Origin: Phytophthora quininea
Lineage: Eukaryota; Oomycota; Peronosporomycetes; Peronosporales; Peronosporaceae
Direction: 5' to 3'
Length of the DNA stretch: 64,000 nucleotides
Assembly (NCBI GenBank): GCA_011947345.1
Contig: JAAVTG010000003.1
Location: 1-64,000, forward strand
Positions within the stretch are counted from its first letter, which is position 1. Every line of letters starts with the position of its first letter. Of the stretch, positions 21,901-33,215 are shown piece by piece. The notes under the pieces are model-generated. The model was given only the letters and a program-made list of their open reading frames with translations, had not been told where the DNA came from and made no database searches. The position numbers and the translations under genes are program-made.

Positions 21901-23315
21901 CTACTTCTGCGGGGACACGGTTCCGGGGTCCAGTTGTTGTTCTGGTTTGAGATCGAGTTGAAACCAATGTTCGTGTTCGAACTCGTGTACTGCTGCTGCT
22001 GCGAGGTGTCGCCACCCTGGTTGGTAGTGCCAGTGTTGGTGTTTCCACCCCAGTAGTTGTTGCCGCCATTGTTGCCGGTGTTTCCACCCCAATAGTTGTT
22101 GCCGCCATTGTTGCCGGTGTTTCCACCCCAGTAGTTGTTGCCGCCATTGTTACCAGTGTTGCCGGTGTTACCAGTGTTGCCGGTGTTACCAGTGTTACCG
22201 GTGTTACCAGTGTTACCGGTGTTACCAGTGTTACCGGTGTTACCGATATTGCCAGTGTTGTTGTTTTGGTAGCCCTGGTTGTCGTCGCCCTTGCTACCAG
22301 CGACATCTAATGAGCCGCAGTCAGACTCAGTTCCGCCAGTACTAGGAGTATTGTTGTTGTTTTGGTTGGTGTTCCCGCCATTGTCCTGGTTGTCGTCGCC
22401 CTTGCCGCCAGCGAAATCTAATGAGCCGCAGTCAGACTCGGTTCCGCCAGTGCTAGGAGTACTAGGAGTACTAGGCGTAGATCCACCGGTTGACGGAGCA
22501 CTAGGCGTAGATCCGCCCGTTGACGGGGTAGAAGGAGTCGATGGGGATCCTGCCGACGGACTGGTCGTAGTGGATGGTGCAGTAGTTGTCTGCGTCGACG
22601 GGGAGGAGCCCGAGGATGGTGTTGAAGGAGTGGAGCCCGACGAAGGGGCCGAGGTGACCGTCGGGGTATCGCCGCCACCACCAGTGGACGATCCCGCCGA
22701 GCTGGTCTGCGTGGCGCCGCCACCGCCGCCCGAGCCCGACAGCGGAGCACAGTTGACATACACCTGCCACGAGGGCCCATGCATAGCAATCCAGTAGAAC
22801 GTGAGCATCTTGGCACCCGAGCAGGCGCTGCTTTTGTACGGCATCTTGGCTGGGGCAGTGGTGAAATGGGCGGCGCAGTTTTCGTCACTGAAGACCTGGG
22901 TGTCGTCGCACCAGGCCTCGCAGGGGCCTTCGTGGGAAGGTGTAAAGCCCTCCGAGTCGGAGTGCGCCCACTCCAAATCAGACGGCACCGGCTGCGGGGT
23001 GGCATTGGGGTTGGCCGTACCACACGTGAGTGTAGCACCCGTCACACCAATCTTAGCCTTGTCATCGATGAGGGCCTTGATCGTCTTGTACTTGCTGGCC
23101 TTGAACGCCTTCGTGAAAGACGCCACATTGTCAGCTGGTGACGTGCTGAACGAGCCCTCCAAGCCCGAAGTGGCCGAGTCGATGGAGGCGATGAACTGGG
23201 ACTTGTCTCCAGCTGACGCCGGGAACTCGGCGGCTGGCTTGGACAACCAGCCGTGGGCGTTGACGGTGGTCAAAACCAGCGTGGAAGCGAGCAGGCACTT
23301 GTACGAAGCGACCAT
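21901..23315 (-). CDS. AA17 LPMO with type B Asn/Gly-rich tail, locus 2
   Basis: About 471 residues. Signal peptide of 20 residues (MVASYKCLLASTLVLTTVNA), then HGWLSKPAAEF with His as the first copper ligand. Catalytic blocks SHEGPCEAWCDD, FYWIAMHGPSWQVYVNC are intact. The tail has a Ser/Thr/Pro linker, two ESDCGSLD-[FV]-A repeats separated by Asn/Gln-rich DNA, about ten GNT triplet repeats, three GNNGGNNYWGGNT units, and an end near GTVSPQK. The stop at 21901 requires one more base in the C/G run at about 21926; without it the frame runs to 21873 and ends in an unrelated peptide. The catalytic type (HGWL/HGYM) is shared with loci 4, 5 and 11. Confidence 0.9.
22030..22265 (-). repeat. Tandem repeats encoding NNGGNNYWGGNTG and GNT units
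   Basis: Three near-identical 45 bp units (about 22030-22165) and about ten alternating 9 bp units (about 22165-22260) lie within the tail of LPMO locus 2; the copy at about 47590-47800 is inverted and equal in layout. These are coding repeats, not a CRISPR array. Confidence 0.85.
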
Positions 23316-24140
23316 GTTCTTCTTGGCGGTAGGCAGGTGCGAACAGCAAACGGAGGGAAAATGATTTGTGACCGCCAGCACATGACCGCTTCGAACAACA
23401 AAAGCTTGGTGACCACTCTTGTGATGAGGGGGAGATCTGCAAGGCAAATCGAAACTCCATTCACGTTGGCTGCCCCCTTTACATGTATCGGTACAGAGTT
23501 TTCATGGTTTCTGGTGGTAGACCAGCCCTGTTCAAGAACGAAAAGCGTATTGGGCCTTGGCAGGTTTGGAAGTACATTACCGTGCTGTACTGGGTTCCTC
23601 CCCATCGCATGAAGCACTACGATGTGCAGACAGCTTTTCGAGATCCATCTGGCGCGATGAAGGTCCTTTACAGCACAATGGGGCCAGCAAATACGTGGCC
23701 GCCTATAACTAAAGTCGCATAACACGTAGCGTTTATCTATACTTCGGCCACCAGATTCCGGAGAGCGGTGCTACGGACAAGTATTCAGTATGCTCACTAC
23801 TTTAATACAATTTTCCGTCGGTGCGTGTAATTTGATGTATCCGTAACTTAGAAATCATTGACCATGTTTATGCTTGTTTGCATTGTTCTTCGTGCTGAAA
23901 AGCCTTGCGGATAGATCAAAGCCTGACCTCTACGGTTTTCACAGGGAGTTGCTATTCGTCGACGAGCGAACGAATGATGAGGTTTATGGTTGGGTTCCGC
24001 AAGCATGAAGCGATCAGACGGCCATAATTCCTACAAACTGTTCCCGTCCTGTATGTCTTCGGAAAAGCTGAGTCGATAACGCCGTATAAGACTGCGGTTC
24101 GAGCTACGATAGCCCATCAGAGCTAGCTTAAAAGACTCAT
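23316..24140. other. LPMO locus 2 promoter and gene-free DNA
   Basis: Upstream of the ATG at 23315 the minus strand has an initiator-like AAATCATTTTCCCTCCGTTTGC at about 23355-23375 and, at about 23515-23550, sequence recognisably related to the upstream region of locus 4 (the GGCTGGTC-x-AC-AGAA stretch near 32620). From about 23720 to 24140 I see no gene or recognisable element. Confidence 0.5.
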
Positions 24141-26990
24141 GAATTTAGAGATGAGGATCTCGGTGAAGATCTTGGCCCCCAACCTTTTCACCAACTTCTG
24201 CAAAACCCAGACTGGATATGTTTTTTCAATGTACTAGTATACTCTTTGTTGTTGGAGAAGAGTTCTCTATCGATCGGTAATTGTCGTGGGTATCCGGAAT
24301 CCGAGAAGCCTTTAAAGTGTGTGTTTACTCAAAACCCAGAACCAAGAATTCAAGGTCATTCATTCCTGAATTCCATCTGGAGGGACTTCGAGTTCTTGGT
24401 TCTCGGCTACCGATATGAGTAAACACTTTAATTTCTTCCCAGCGAGTACTGTATGATAACGTGCGCTATACTCCCTACTACATGTTCGAATTTCTAACCA
24501 ACACTACAGCACACTTTCTGGTAAATGGTGAGCTTTCGGAACCAATGTCTGTCACGTCTGGAATACAAGGCTGTCCGTTAGTGCCTCTGCTTATTCTCCT
24601 AGCGGTGGAATTGCTTGCGCTAGCAATAACTCAAGACCAAGAGCTCAAAGGACTAACAGTGCAGATGGAGGACTTGACCGAAGAACAGCTTTCGTTGATG
24701 ACTCCATGCTGTTCTTTGAGAAAAGCGGACATAACCGAGAGCAATGACTATTTTTAATGAATTCGGCATAATGTCAGAATTCCATGTGGAACCGGCCAAA
24801 AGTAAGTTTATTTCCTGAACAAAGCGATTCAGCGACAAGACTGGAAGGGGATCCTAGTTCTCCAACAGGGATCAACCACTAGTTATCTCGGCTACGAGAT
24901 CGGCTTGGTTAATCTGCAGCAGATCAATTGGGCGGTCAGGAAAAGAAATATAGTCAGAAGAATGGTGACTGCAGAAAAAGTTGCCATCAGTCTCGCAGAG
25001 AGGGTGGACCTGCTCAATGCTATCGTTTTGTCGTCACTGCTGTTTACAGTGAAAATACTTCCCCTCCTCCCAGACGATGAAGCAGCTCGTGAACATGCAA
25101 AAGCACTTCTTATGGAGGGGCCAGATCCGAGAAGAAGCAAGCAGACACAAGATAAACCCAGCGTTGGTTTTTACACCGCACAAGGCGGGGGGCTTAGGAC
25201 TGGCACCGATACCGGTAGCAATTCAAGTGCAACGGGTAAAAGTAACTATGCAATGGCTCCTGGGGAAGGCAGATATCTACAAGGGTGCATGGAAATTCTG
25301 GACTGGACTAACACCAAATAGTTGAACCGCAGATCTCCGCCAGGATCCCGTCGCGGAAAAGCAACATGCCAAGCTGTCCACGAGGTACACGCGAGCTTCT
25401 AGCGGAAATGAGCCGAACCTTAGCGCCAACTAAAGCAGAAGCATTCGAACGAGAGAGGATGACTAAAGCTGGAAAAACTGACCGCCAGAACAACAAAAAA
25501 ACTGACTTTCGACCCGATGTCATGAGAGTTGATTACGGTAATGGTGGATTTGGATGAGCTGAACGGACCCAGCAGGCCGCCCGAAGACATCGTCCGTTTC
25601 TGGGGGACTTTTTCATGGGAAGGGAACTCATGGATCCCTGACACGGCCGACGCATGTCTAGCACGAAAAATACGACAAAATTGAGGTGATAGCAATTAAA
25701 AACTTGGCCATCACGAGGACCTCTGAAGACACCTACACGACTCGAATTCCTACTGCCCAAGGGGAAGATTGGGGCCATTCCTTGGCGAAGTTACAGCGAT
25801 GGCTACTGGGGATATTGATGAACTCTCCACTTCTTCAAATTGGCGAAACGATGGGCAGTCCATCAAACTGCAACTCCGATCACCCCCGGCTCCGCAACGA
25901 TTACCAGTGGAAGCGTCTAACAAAGGCCACATGGAAGGGACAACCCAACAGCAGGATTGTAGTATCACACTGGAGTGCCAGGACAATGGACTGTTCTGGT
26001 AGGTCAAATCATTCTTGAAATGCCAAGAAACTCGCACAACACGGCGCAAGGATAGTTTTCGACGCAACTCCCAAACTACACGAAATCCCGTGGACTGTAC
26101 TGGCGAAAACAAGGAACCGCAACATCTTGTGGAAACTGAAACGGCAAGTCAAGCTGAGCGCTGAGCCGCAATTACACCACATAATCACCAAGTTGGAACT
26201 AAAAGCGGAAAAAATGCATGGATCAGAGAAGTGCTCGGACAAACCCCGAAGCAGCTATGGACGCATGCGTCAATGCTAACCGACTATCAGGTATGGGTCA
26301 ATTACCGAGTTGCCATGCAACAACTCAATTTGTATTACCCAGGAAAGGAAGAGCACCCAGGATGCCCAGTTGATATGGACTGTAACAGCCGATATGTTGA
26401 TATACCGCACATTATGTGGGATTGTCAGCGAGCTCGGCAATTCTGGCGATTTCTTTTAACTCACTGGTTTGGATGCGGGGTATCCGAGGAAGAGATCCAG
26501 TGGTTCAGCAGTAACATGGCCCAACGCAAAGCTCCTCCAGTAAGCAAGCAATTCATCCGTCAAATGCGTGCCATATACGGCCAATTCAACAAGGACACGG
26601 AAACGGCGGCCCAACGAATGTGGTGAGCTCAGTGCAGCATGGCGTTCACCCTGCTGTGGCAGACCCGTAACAGCGTAGTACACGAAGGAAAAACTTGGAC
26701 GGCGCAACATCACATGAAGAGTATGCGGGGAAAATGCCTAAGGGAAATACATGCTGTTGCTCGGAAAGTTGCGCACAGACCACAAAGCAGGATACATAGA
26801 ATATATCTCAGACTAGTCGTGGACTGTCTGGATAGCATCCCCGAAGCTCCCGACCGGAAACTGTCGTATGTTTCCAAGCGGCCCAAGACGAGAGAACCAA
26901 CGATGCTTCATCGATTGAAGCTGCATCAAGGAGACTAATAACTAATCGTTAAATAAACTACCTTCCTCCCTCTCTCTCATGTTCGAATTT
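24140..26990 (+). mobile_element. LINE (non-LTR) retrotransposon remnant with reverse transcriptase
   Basis: Broken frames follow the order of a LINE ORF2: KILAPNLFTNFCKTQTGYVF (about 24170), [20 protein letters not shown] and [20 protein letters not shown] (24490-24620, the GxxQG-P block of reverse transcriptase), EFHVEPAKSKF, SYLGYEIG, then a C-terminal cysteine/histidine region (HIMWDCQRARQFW, about 26410) and an end at LKLHQGD (26938). Many frameshifts and stops make it inactive, and the 5' part is missing. A short tract CATGTTCGAATTT-x-TAACC recurs at 24481 and 26979. No poly(A) or clear target duplication was found. Confidence 0.8.
24311..24431. mobile_element. Hairpin (MITE-like) insertion inside the LINE
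   Basis: About 120 bp with terminal inverted repeats: left arm TTTAAAGTGTGTGTTTACTC then AGAACCAAGAATTC; right arm GAGTTCTTGGTTCTC then GAGTAAACACTTTA. It interrupts the reverse transcriptase frame between the TGYVF and FEFLTN segments. It has no coding capacity and looks like a non-autonomous DNA element. Confidence 0.6.
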
Positions 26991-27346
26991 TTAACCAAAC
27001 TACAGATGGGACGTTGTTGGCAACGCCAAAACGTCGGTTTTCTAAGAGAAGTCATCTGCAGAAAACCGAAACGTGGTAATTAGCAATCTCCGTAGCGGTA
27101 GCACAGGGTGAAAAGGCTCATTTACCCTTTTTCCAAGAGAAGCAACCCACCACTACCTCTCCCTGCAAAGCGAGCACAGGTACTCGCTCCAGCTTCCGAA
27201 CAAGTGAAGTTGTCAATTTGCCCCTACTCTGAGTCATGATGCTGCTCTGGTGAAAACAACAACTTTGCGATTTTGACTTTCAAACGACAAATATTTGACA
27301 CTTAGCCACGTCGAGTTCTCGAGTTACGCTACGAACACCTAAAAGC
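26991..27346. other. Gene-free stretch
   Basis: No gene, repeat or RNA recognised between the LINE 3' end and the convergent CGSLE gene. Confidence 0.5.
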
Positions 27347-27789
27347 CTACTGCGGTGCCACGGTCCCCGATAGGTTTTGCTGTCCTTGGAACGTGCTGAA
27401 GTCGACCGCCTGTGAACCGCCCCAGTGTTCTGGTTAGTGTTGGACGTGTACCCGTTGTTTTGGGACGTGGTGTGTTTCGTCATGCCACCACCGGTGCCCC
27501 ATGTGTTGGACGTGTCTCCGCCGGTGCCCCCATTGTTTTGTTGGGTTCCCGTTCCGCCGGTGTTAGTGTTTCCTTGGTTCTGCTCATCGGCCATCTCAAG
27601 TGAGCCGCACTCCGAGTCTTCAGCCATTTCAAGTGAGCCGCACTCCGAGTCCGCCATCTCCTCTTCGGCAGCATCGGCTTCTTCAGTTCGCAGCATTCTG
27701 CCGGACGTGTAGCCGGTGTTGTACTCTTCGCCTGCTACTAGCGCCACGGCCAGTGCCAGCACCACCAGAATCTTGGACGGGGCTAGCAT
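27347..27789 (-). CDS. Small secreted CGSLE-repeat protein with RxLR-like motif (b)
   Basis: About 147 residues. Signal peptide (MLAPSKILVVLALAVALVAG, about 20 residues), then EEYNTGYTSG, RMLR at residues 31-34 and an acidic TEEADAAEEE stretch, followed by two DSECGSLEMA repeats, a Gln/Asn/Gly/Thr-rich spacer, and an end AVDFSTFQGQ ... SGTVAPQ shared with type B LPMO tails. The order signal peptide, RxLR, acidic patch is that of RxLR-EER host-translocated effectors; that role is inference. No LPMO domain. The natural stop at 27347 needs one more base in the C/G run at about 27421; otherwise the frame runs on to 27280. A farther upstream ATG (27867) would bury the signal peptide. Confidence 0.8.
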
Positions 27790-28949
27790 TCTACCGACCG
27801 GAAATCGCAAGCAAAGTAAATTGGAAAGTGAGCTGCTCAACTCCTCGTGTCTTCGGACAGCGAACACAAGTAGCCGCTCGGTAAAAGAAGGATCTGTAAA
27901 GTACTACATGTAGTGGCGATGTGTGATCCCACACCAAAATCGCGATTTAGTTTTCTGCCTTGCATAGGTAACTCCAGACAATGGGGCTTGAACCCTGCAG
28001 AGTTTTAACCAACACATGCCAAAGTGGTCTTTACACACCAAGAAGAACGTAGTTGACAGCCGATGGGATAGCACGAGTGATCGAGGGAGCCGCGCCCTAT
28101 CAAAGGACATTGAGGGTATTTGTTGAAGCCAAAGGAGCGAACGCGGTGCCGTATGACACGAACAGCACTAGCGTAGAAGATGCCCATGACAGCCCGTTCA
28201 ACGAAAGAGCTCTTCTATCGTAGATTCAATTTGATCAAAATTATCATAGCGCGTCGTGCAGCACGCCTCGAGCGAGCTTTACGCTTCCCCACGTAGATAT
28301 CACGTTGTTGCCAATCTATCCACAAGTAGCCATACAGCCTTGCTTCTTTGGTATTATACAGCACATACCTACAATATTGTTTGTCTCTAGAACTCGTATC
28401 GACGTTTGCCCATGGTCTGTCAAGGAAAGTTAGTGATGAACAAATGCAATATTTGCCGGCTGTAGCGTCACTAATCCGCAGAAAACGTGTGGAGTCCAGT
28501 CTCCAGACGACCACGACCACCATGGCTGCCGCCGGTGCGCCGCCGCCGCTAGCGGCTACACCAAGGACACCGACCCGACAACCGGCTACCGACTACCCCG
28601 TCATACACAACCTGCATAAACAACCAAGACTAGCTGCGCCGCGTAATGCAGCGCCATCATAAACAGCCAACGACTGGCCCTGCGAGGCCGGGGAGGCTGC
28701 CACAGGACAGCACCCCTTGTGTAGGAGCAGAACTAGGAGATCATTGCTTCCGATCAATCTACTTACTTCGCAACTTACTTCCAAGCGCGCAAAACGTCAT
28801 AAAACGTTGGCTTTCCCACCGCCACCGATCCAATGCTTCTCCATTTGAGCGTGTTTTCCTTCCTTGGCATTTCCTTGGGCCCTCCTCATCCCGATTCGGT
28901 GCATCGGATAAAACATCTGTGGTCCCAACCAAACTACTTTTGTCAGTCC
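27790..28949. other. Intergenic DNA without supported gene
   Basis: Open frames of 60-105 codons occur on both strands (for example 28348-28662 plus, Pro/Thr/Ala-rich) but none has a recognisable domain, homologue or consistent codon use. The divergent promoters of the CGSLE gene (b) and LPMO locus 3 must lie here. Confidence 0.4.
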
Positions 28950-28965
28950 TCATTCCTAAATTCGC
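28950..28965 (+). promoter_or_regulatory. Initiator-like element of LPMO locus 3
   Basis: TCATTCCTAAATTCGC, 54 bp before the ATG at 29004. It is nearly the same as the element upstream of locus 6 (TCATTCCCGAATTCGC) and locus 8 (TCATTTTCCAATTCGC) and fits the oomycete initiator pattern. Confidence 0.55.
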
Positions 28966-29003
28966 AACCAACCCACGAAGCTGCATACAAAACGGTGACG
29001 ATA

Positions 29004-30961
29004 ATGGGTTTCGCTGTTAAAGTTGTCGCTGCTGCTTCCTTCGTGATGGCCCCCACCACGAAGGCACACAACAAGATGACGCTGCCGCTATCTACGTGGC
29101 CCGAGGGGGTCTACAACCAGAGCAGTACGTCTGGAACCATTGACCCCACGAGCGCCCTACCTGCTCCGTCCGGCATGTCGTACAACACGGACCCGACCTC
29201 CAACACGAAAGCCTACTGGACGGCGTTCAACTCGAGCAAGTACAAGTCGCTCAAGACGTTCGCATCGGATAACCAAAAGCTGGCAGATGGTGCATTCAAG
29301 GAATTTGGATTCTTAGTAGTCGACGGCACAGCTCGGGCCTTGCCCAACGAAGTGCAATGAGACTTCTTCACAGCATTCCACCAGGGGCCATGCGAGGTCT
29401 GGTGCGACGATATGCTTGTGTTTGAGAATTGAACTGCGCTGCAGACTACACTAAGACCCCGGGAACTTTCGGCCGATCGCACTGATGCCCGTTGAGGTCA
29501 AGATATCCGATGGAAGACCTGGGGTGTCCTCGACAAAGGATTGATGAGACCTTGTCCAGTGTGATTTCTCTACGTGGATATCTACTGCCGGTAATTCATG
29601 ATGTGATAGTACGAATGTGCTCCGGAGACCTCACAGTCGGTTCACGACTATACTTCCTCAGAGAACTAAATCCTTCCATCCAAAACTGCGTTCGTCCGGA
29701 ATGCCAGGAGATCGAAACGGTAGAACACTGTTTTTCACGTGCCCGTCATTAGAACCAATGTGGACCAAACTATGGAGCCGGTGGCCGACGTTCTTTGTGT
29801 CGATCTAAGCTGGAGCTTGCTACTCTTCCCAAGATTGCAAGACCTCCGTAGGAACAGGAGGAGTGAGCACAAAGAACTGATACTTCTATGGAGGATCTAC
29901 ACAGCGATTGTGTTTCATGCAACATGGCGGCTCAGGAACGACATTCATTTCCAGGAAACGACAGCTGAAGTGCCAAATATTCGCAATCTGCTGAACTCGT
30001 TCAAGATGCACTACCAATTCCTCTACCAACACGCACATGAGCTTCATTGCAACCGCGCTACTGTGGCCCGGGTGCTGCAAAACTTGGCTTTGATCCGCCA
30101 GAAAATAATCTCCCGGAACCCATTCACCACTTGTGGACGACACGAACGTAACTCTCACGGATAGATACCTTATCACCTTAAGACGAGAAATCCGCTAAAC
30201 AGTTAATCAATTCGATTTCCTTCCTACACAAAGACCCCGGCCAGTCTTCCGTATGACAAGGCTAAATGCCAAAGCTCATCGGTGCTGATGTCCGTCTGGA
30301 TTGCGCTGCACGCGACGCCGGGGCAGGTGTACACTAATTATGCTCCTTTGAGTGATGGTTCGTCCAGTGGCACAACGACCAAGCAGACGACTACGAAGGA
30401 AAGCACAACCAATACTCCTAGCCCAGCTACGCAGAGTAGTGCGACTGATGGGCAAACGATGAGCACGCCGTCCTCGGGCTCCTCCCCGTCGAAGCCTTCA
30501 TCTGGGGGTCCACCCCTTCGACGCAGACAACTACTGCACCGTCCACTACGACCAGTTCGTCAGCGGGCTCTCCATCGACTCCTTCTACCCCGTCGACAGG
30601 GATTTCACTCCGTCAACGGGCGGATCTCCACCTAGCACGCCGTCAACCGGTGGATCTACGCCTAGTACTCCTAGCACTGGCGGAACCAAGTCTGACTGCG
30701 GCTCATTGGATGCCGCTGGTAGCAAGGGCGACGACAACCAGGACAATCGCGGCAACACCATCCAGGGCGACCAAGATAACACCGGTAACAATGGTAACAC
30801 CGGCAACTATGGCGGTAACAACTTCTGGAGTGGAAACACATACCAAGATGGGAACAACTACTCGGGCGGAAACACAAACCAAGGTGGTAACAATGACTGG
30901 GGTGGAAACACCAACAGAGGCACTACCAACTCCAACACCAACATTGGTTTCGACCAGCTCT
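29004..30961 (+). pseudogene. AA17 LPMO pseudogene split by a LINE, locus 3
   Basis: The 5' part (29004-29462) has a signal peptide then HNKMTLPLSTW and reads up to PNEVQ, where a TGA stops it; a further stop follows HQGPCEVWCDDMLVFEN. A LINE fragment then interrupts the gene, and the 3' part resumes at about 30231 with KTPASLPYDKAKC and WIALHATPGQVYTNYAPL (Trp and Cys of the WQ-x-Y-x-NC block are lost). The linker joins a tail of locus-2 type: KSDCGSLDAAG, Asn/Gly/Trp repeats and NTNIGFDQL, then a stop. Catalytic part closest to locus 6, tail closest to locus 2, so the locus was already a mosaic. Several stops plus the insertion make it dead. Confidence 0.9.
29463..30223 (+). mobile_element. 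5'-truncated LINE inserted in LPMO locus 3
   Basis: About 760 bp encoding only the last part of a LINE ORF2 in shifting frames (VRPECQEIETVEHCF zinc-knuckle region; ELILLWRIYTAIVFHATWRL). It is flanked by a 17 bp near-perfect duplication, ctacac-t/a-aagaccccgg, at 29446-29462 and 30224-30240, the target site duplication in the LPMO reading frame (KTP). Heavy 5' truncation is typical of LINE insertion. Confidence 0.85.
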
Positions 30962-31354
30962 AAAACCAGAACAACTGGAACTCCGGAACCGTGACCCCCA
31001 ACTAGATGCCTCAGCGAAGCAGACCCCTTTTGAGTAGCATGCACAGGAGACTCTTGTCGACAGAACGCATCGGCGATGTTGTAGATGTTCCATGGTGTGC
31101 CACGAAGCCATGTACGTAGCGTTATTGATAAAAACAATTGATGTTCCAAGGACGTGATGCTATGGTGCTTCTGCTGTTAGATGGTGGACGACAGGAGACG
31201 AGGAACGACGTGCATACGTGAAAACGAGTGTTTCCGATAGCGCAAGACTTTCTTATACTACTAGTAACACTCATATGCCCGGTGCATTCCGTTTCCACTC
31301 TAGGGGCTCACGATTGACGCTACTACATCAAAGTTTGTTTCCTCTCCAGCACAT
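30962..31354. other. Convergent intergenic DNA
   Basis: Holds the 3' ends of the locus 3 pseudogene and LPMO locus 4. No gene seen. Confidence 0.5.
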
Positions 31355-32440
31355 CTACTGAGGAGCCACCGTTCCGGCATTTGTTGTTCCCTGAATGGTA
31401 CTAAAGTCAATGTTCGACTTGGAACCGGAGTACGCCTGGTTGCCGTCACCAGACCCAGCAACGTCGAGGGATCCGCAGTCCGACGCACCTCCGGCAACGT
31501 CAAGAGAACCGCAGTCCGACGCGCTTCCAGCAACATCGAGAGAACCGCAGTCCGACGCGCTTCCAGCGACATCCAAAGAGCCACAGTCCGACGAGGACCC
31601 GGCGACGTCCAACGAACCACAGTCCGATCCGGATCCAGTGGACGGGGTCGACGGGGTCGAAGGAGTTTGCGGGGCCGGGGTCGACGCCGGTGCATCTGTA
31701 GATGGCGTCGAGCCACCACTTGAAGGGGTACCCGTCGAAGGCGTGGAACCTCCACTAGAGGGTGCTTGCGTAGCAGGAGTAGAGCCTCCCTGAGACGAAG
31801 TGCCCGTAGACGGGGTGGAACCGCCGGTTTGTGTGGTGTTCGAGGAACCACCCGAGCCGCCCTCCAGTGGGGCACAGTTGACATACACTTGCCAGGTGGA
31901 CGAGTGCATGGCCATCCAGTAGAACGTGAGCTGACTGGCACCGGAGCAGGAAGCCTTCTTGTACGGCAGCTCAGCCGGAACCATCTTGTAGTTGGCGGAG
32001 CAGTCGTCGTCGTGGAAGGCCATGGTGTCATCGCACCAGACCTCGCAGGGGCCTTCGTGGGAAGGCGTAAAGCCCTCCGAGCTTGAGTGCGACCACTCGA
32101 CGGTAGCCGGGAGTGGCTGCGCGGTCTGTTTCGGGTCGCAGGAGCCACACGTGAGTGTGGCACCAGTAACGGTGACCTTGGCCTTGTCGTCGATGAAAGC
32201 CTTGAGCGACTTGTACTTGCTCGCCTTGAAGGCCTTGGTGTAGGCGGCCACATTGTCTGCTGGCGCACCGTTGAACGTGCCCGAGAGACCGGAGGCCGAT
32301 GACTCGATGGTGGCGATGAACTGAGTCGGGTCACCGGCGGTAGCGGTGAACTTACACGCCGGCTTAGTCATGTAGCCGTGACCACTGACGGTCGTGACAG
32401 CCACAGCGGCAGCGAGCAGACACTGGAAAGGGACGAGCAT
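31355..32440 (-). CDS. AA17 LPMO with five CGSLD repeats, locus 4
   Basis: 361 residues, unbroken. Signal peptide MLVPFQCLLAAAVAVTTVSG, then HGYMTKPACKF with His as first copper ligand. Conserved blocks are SHEGPCEVWCDD and STWQVYVNCAPL. The tail has a Ser/Thr/Pro linker and five consecutive SDCGSLDVAG units (about 31450-31610), ending NIDFSTIQGTTNAGTVAPQ, the clearest form of the type B ending. ATG at 32440 was chosen because an upstream in-frame ATG (32647) would add 69 residues in front of the signal peptide. It is the donor or recipient of near-identical catalytic-domain sequence with locus 5. Confidence 0.95.
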   Translation of the reverse strand: MLVPFQCLLAAAVAVTTVSGHGYMTKPACKFTATAGDPTQFIATIESSASGLSGTFNGAPADNVAAYTKAFKASKYKSLKAFIDDKAKVTVTGATLTCGSCDPKQTAQPLPATVEWSHSSSEGFTPSHEGPCEVWCDDTMAFHDDDCSANYKMVPAELPYKKASCSGASQLTFYWMAMHSSTWQVYVNCAPLEGGSGGSSNTTQTGGSTPSTGTSSQGGSTPATQAPSSGGSTPSTGTPSSGGSTPSTDAPASTPAPQTPSTPSTPSTGSGSDCGSLDVAGSSSDCGSLDVAGSASDCGSLDVAGSASDCGSLDVAGGASDCGSLDVAGSGDGNQAYSGSKSNIDFSTIQGTTNAGTVAPQ

Positions 32441-33215
32441 GTTCCCTGAGAGCTCGAACACTAAACGGACGCACAGCAAATTGATGAATGCCTGGCGCCC
32501 GCTTCGAACGCCACAAACAAGGTGCACTCTTTGGATTAAGTGGCTGTGCCAGGCAAATCCCTCTCTCGGAAAACAGGCTTGGAGGCAGCTCTCTCTCTCT
32601 TCTCTTCGCGTTCTTCGTGCTGGACCAGCCTTTCCCAGGATCCACAAAATGGTAAGGCAAACGAACGTGGTCGAAGTACGCGATTAAACCCTGCACCACT
32701 ACAACACCGCTGCAAGTCTTTACGAGCTTCTAGCGTCCCAGCTGGATCCGGAAGGGATCCTTTACCTGTATAGTAGGTTCCACGACTAGGCAAACCGCGT
32801 CAACTTGACGTGGTCCTGGGTGTTTATGCGTTTGAAAATGCCGAAGTTCCTGGATAAAATGCTGAAGTCTGCACCACCAGATTTAACAGCTATGCACGTT
32901 CCTTACAATACGAAAGACACGAAGCGCACTACCGGGACGACTAAGTCAAGTTTGATTTCGATAGGAGATGAAGAGCTTTCGCCATCGATTACTGCTGCAG
33001 TAGACAATTAGAGAGAGCTTCTCCAACAATGATAGAGCTTTCTGAAGGATTCAAACACGAGTCTTGAGCTTCGGGTGCTGGTTGTGCAGTATTGCTCTCG
33101 CACAACACGTTGATCAATTTTAGGCTGCTTTTCGTCAAGGAGCTGGAGAATGACAAAGAGTAAGGAGAAAAGTGCTTGGGGGCTCCCGTCAAATTGCGCC
33201 AGATGGTATACAGGC
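31870..33215. repeat. Inverted repeat arm B, left copy (partner 45945-47140)
   Basis: The catalytic half of LPMO locus 4, its promoter, and a decayed upstream gene fragment match the reverse complement of about 45945-47140. The coding part and the 70 bp before the ATG look almost identical, while 32550-33215 is clearly diverged from its partner. 33008-33283 on the minus strand holds remnants (EKQPKIDQRVVREQYCT) of an unrecognised gene also seen at 45990-46120. Confidence 0.8.
32476..32492 (-). promoter_or_regulatory. Initiator-like element of LPMO locus 4
   Basis: On the minus strand GGCATTCATCAATTTGC, 36 bp before the ATG. The same bases occur at 46519-46535 before locus 5. The TCATxxATTT layout fits the oomycete initiator. 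Confidence 0.45.

Larger units (their letters stand above)
20505..22745. repeat. Inverted repeat arm A, left copy (partner 47150-49340)
   Basis: About 2.2 kb reading forward here matches the reverse complement of about 47150-49340, covering the CGSLE gene body, the shared 0.6 kb intergenic DNA (21255-21900) and the tail of LPMO locus 2. Matching translated segments on opposite strands are almost letter-perfect by eye. The 21255-21900 interval itself contains no gene that I can support. Confidence 0.9.
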
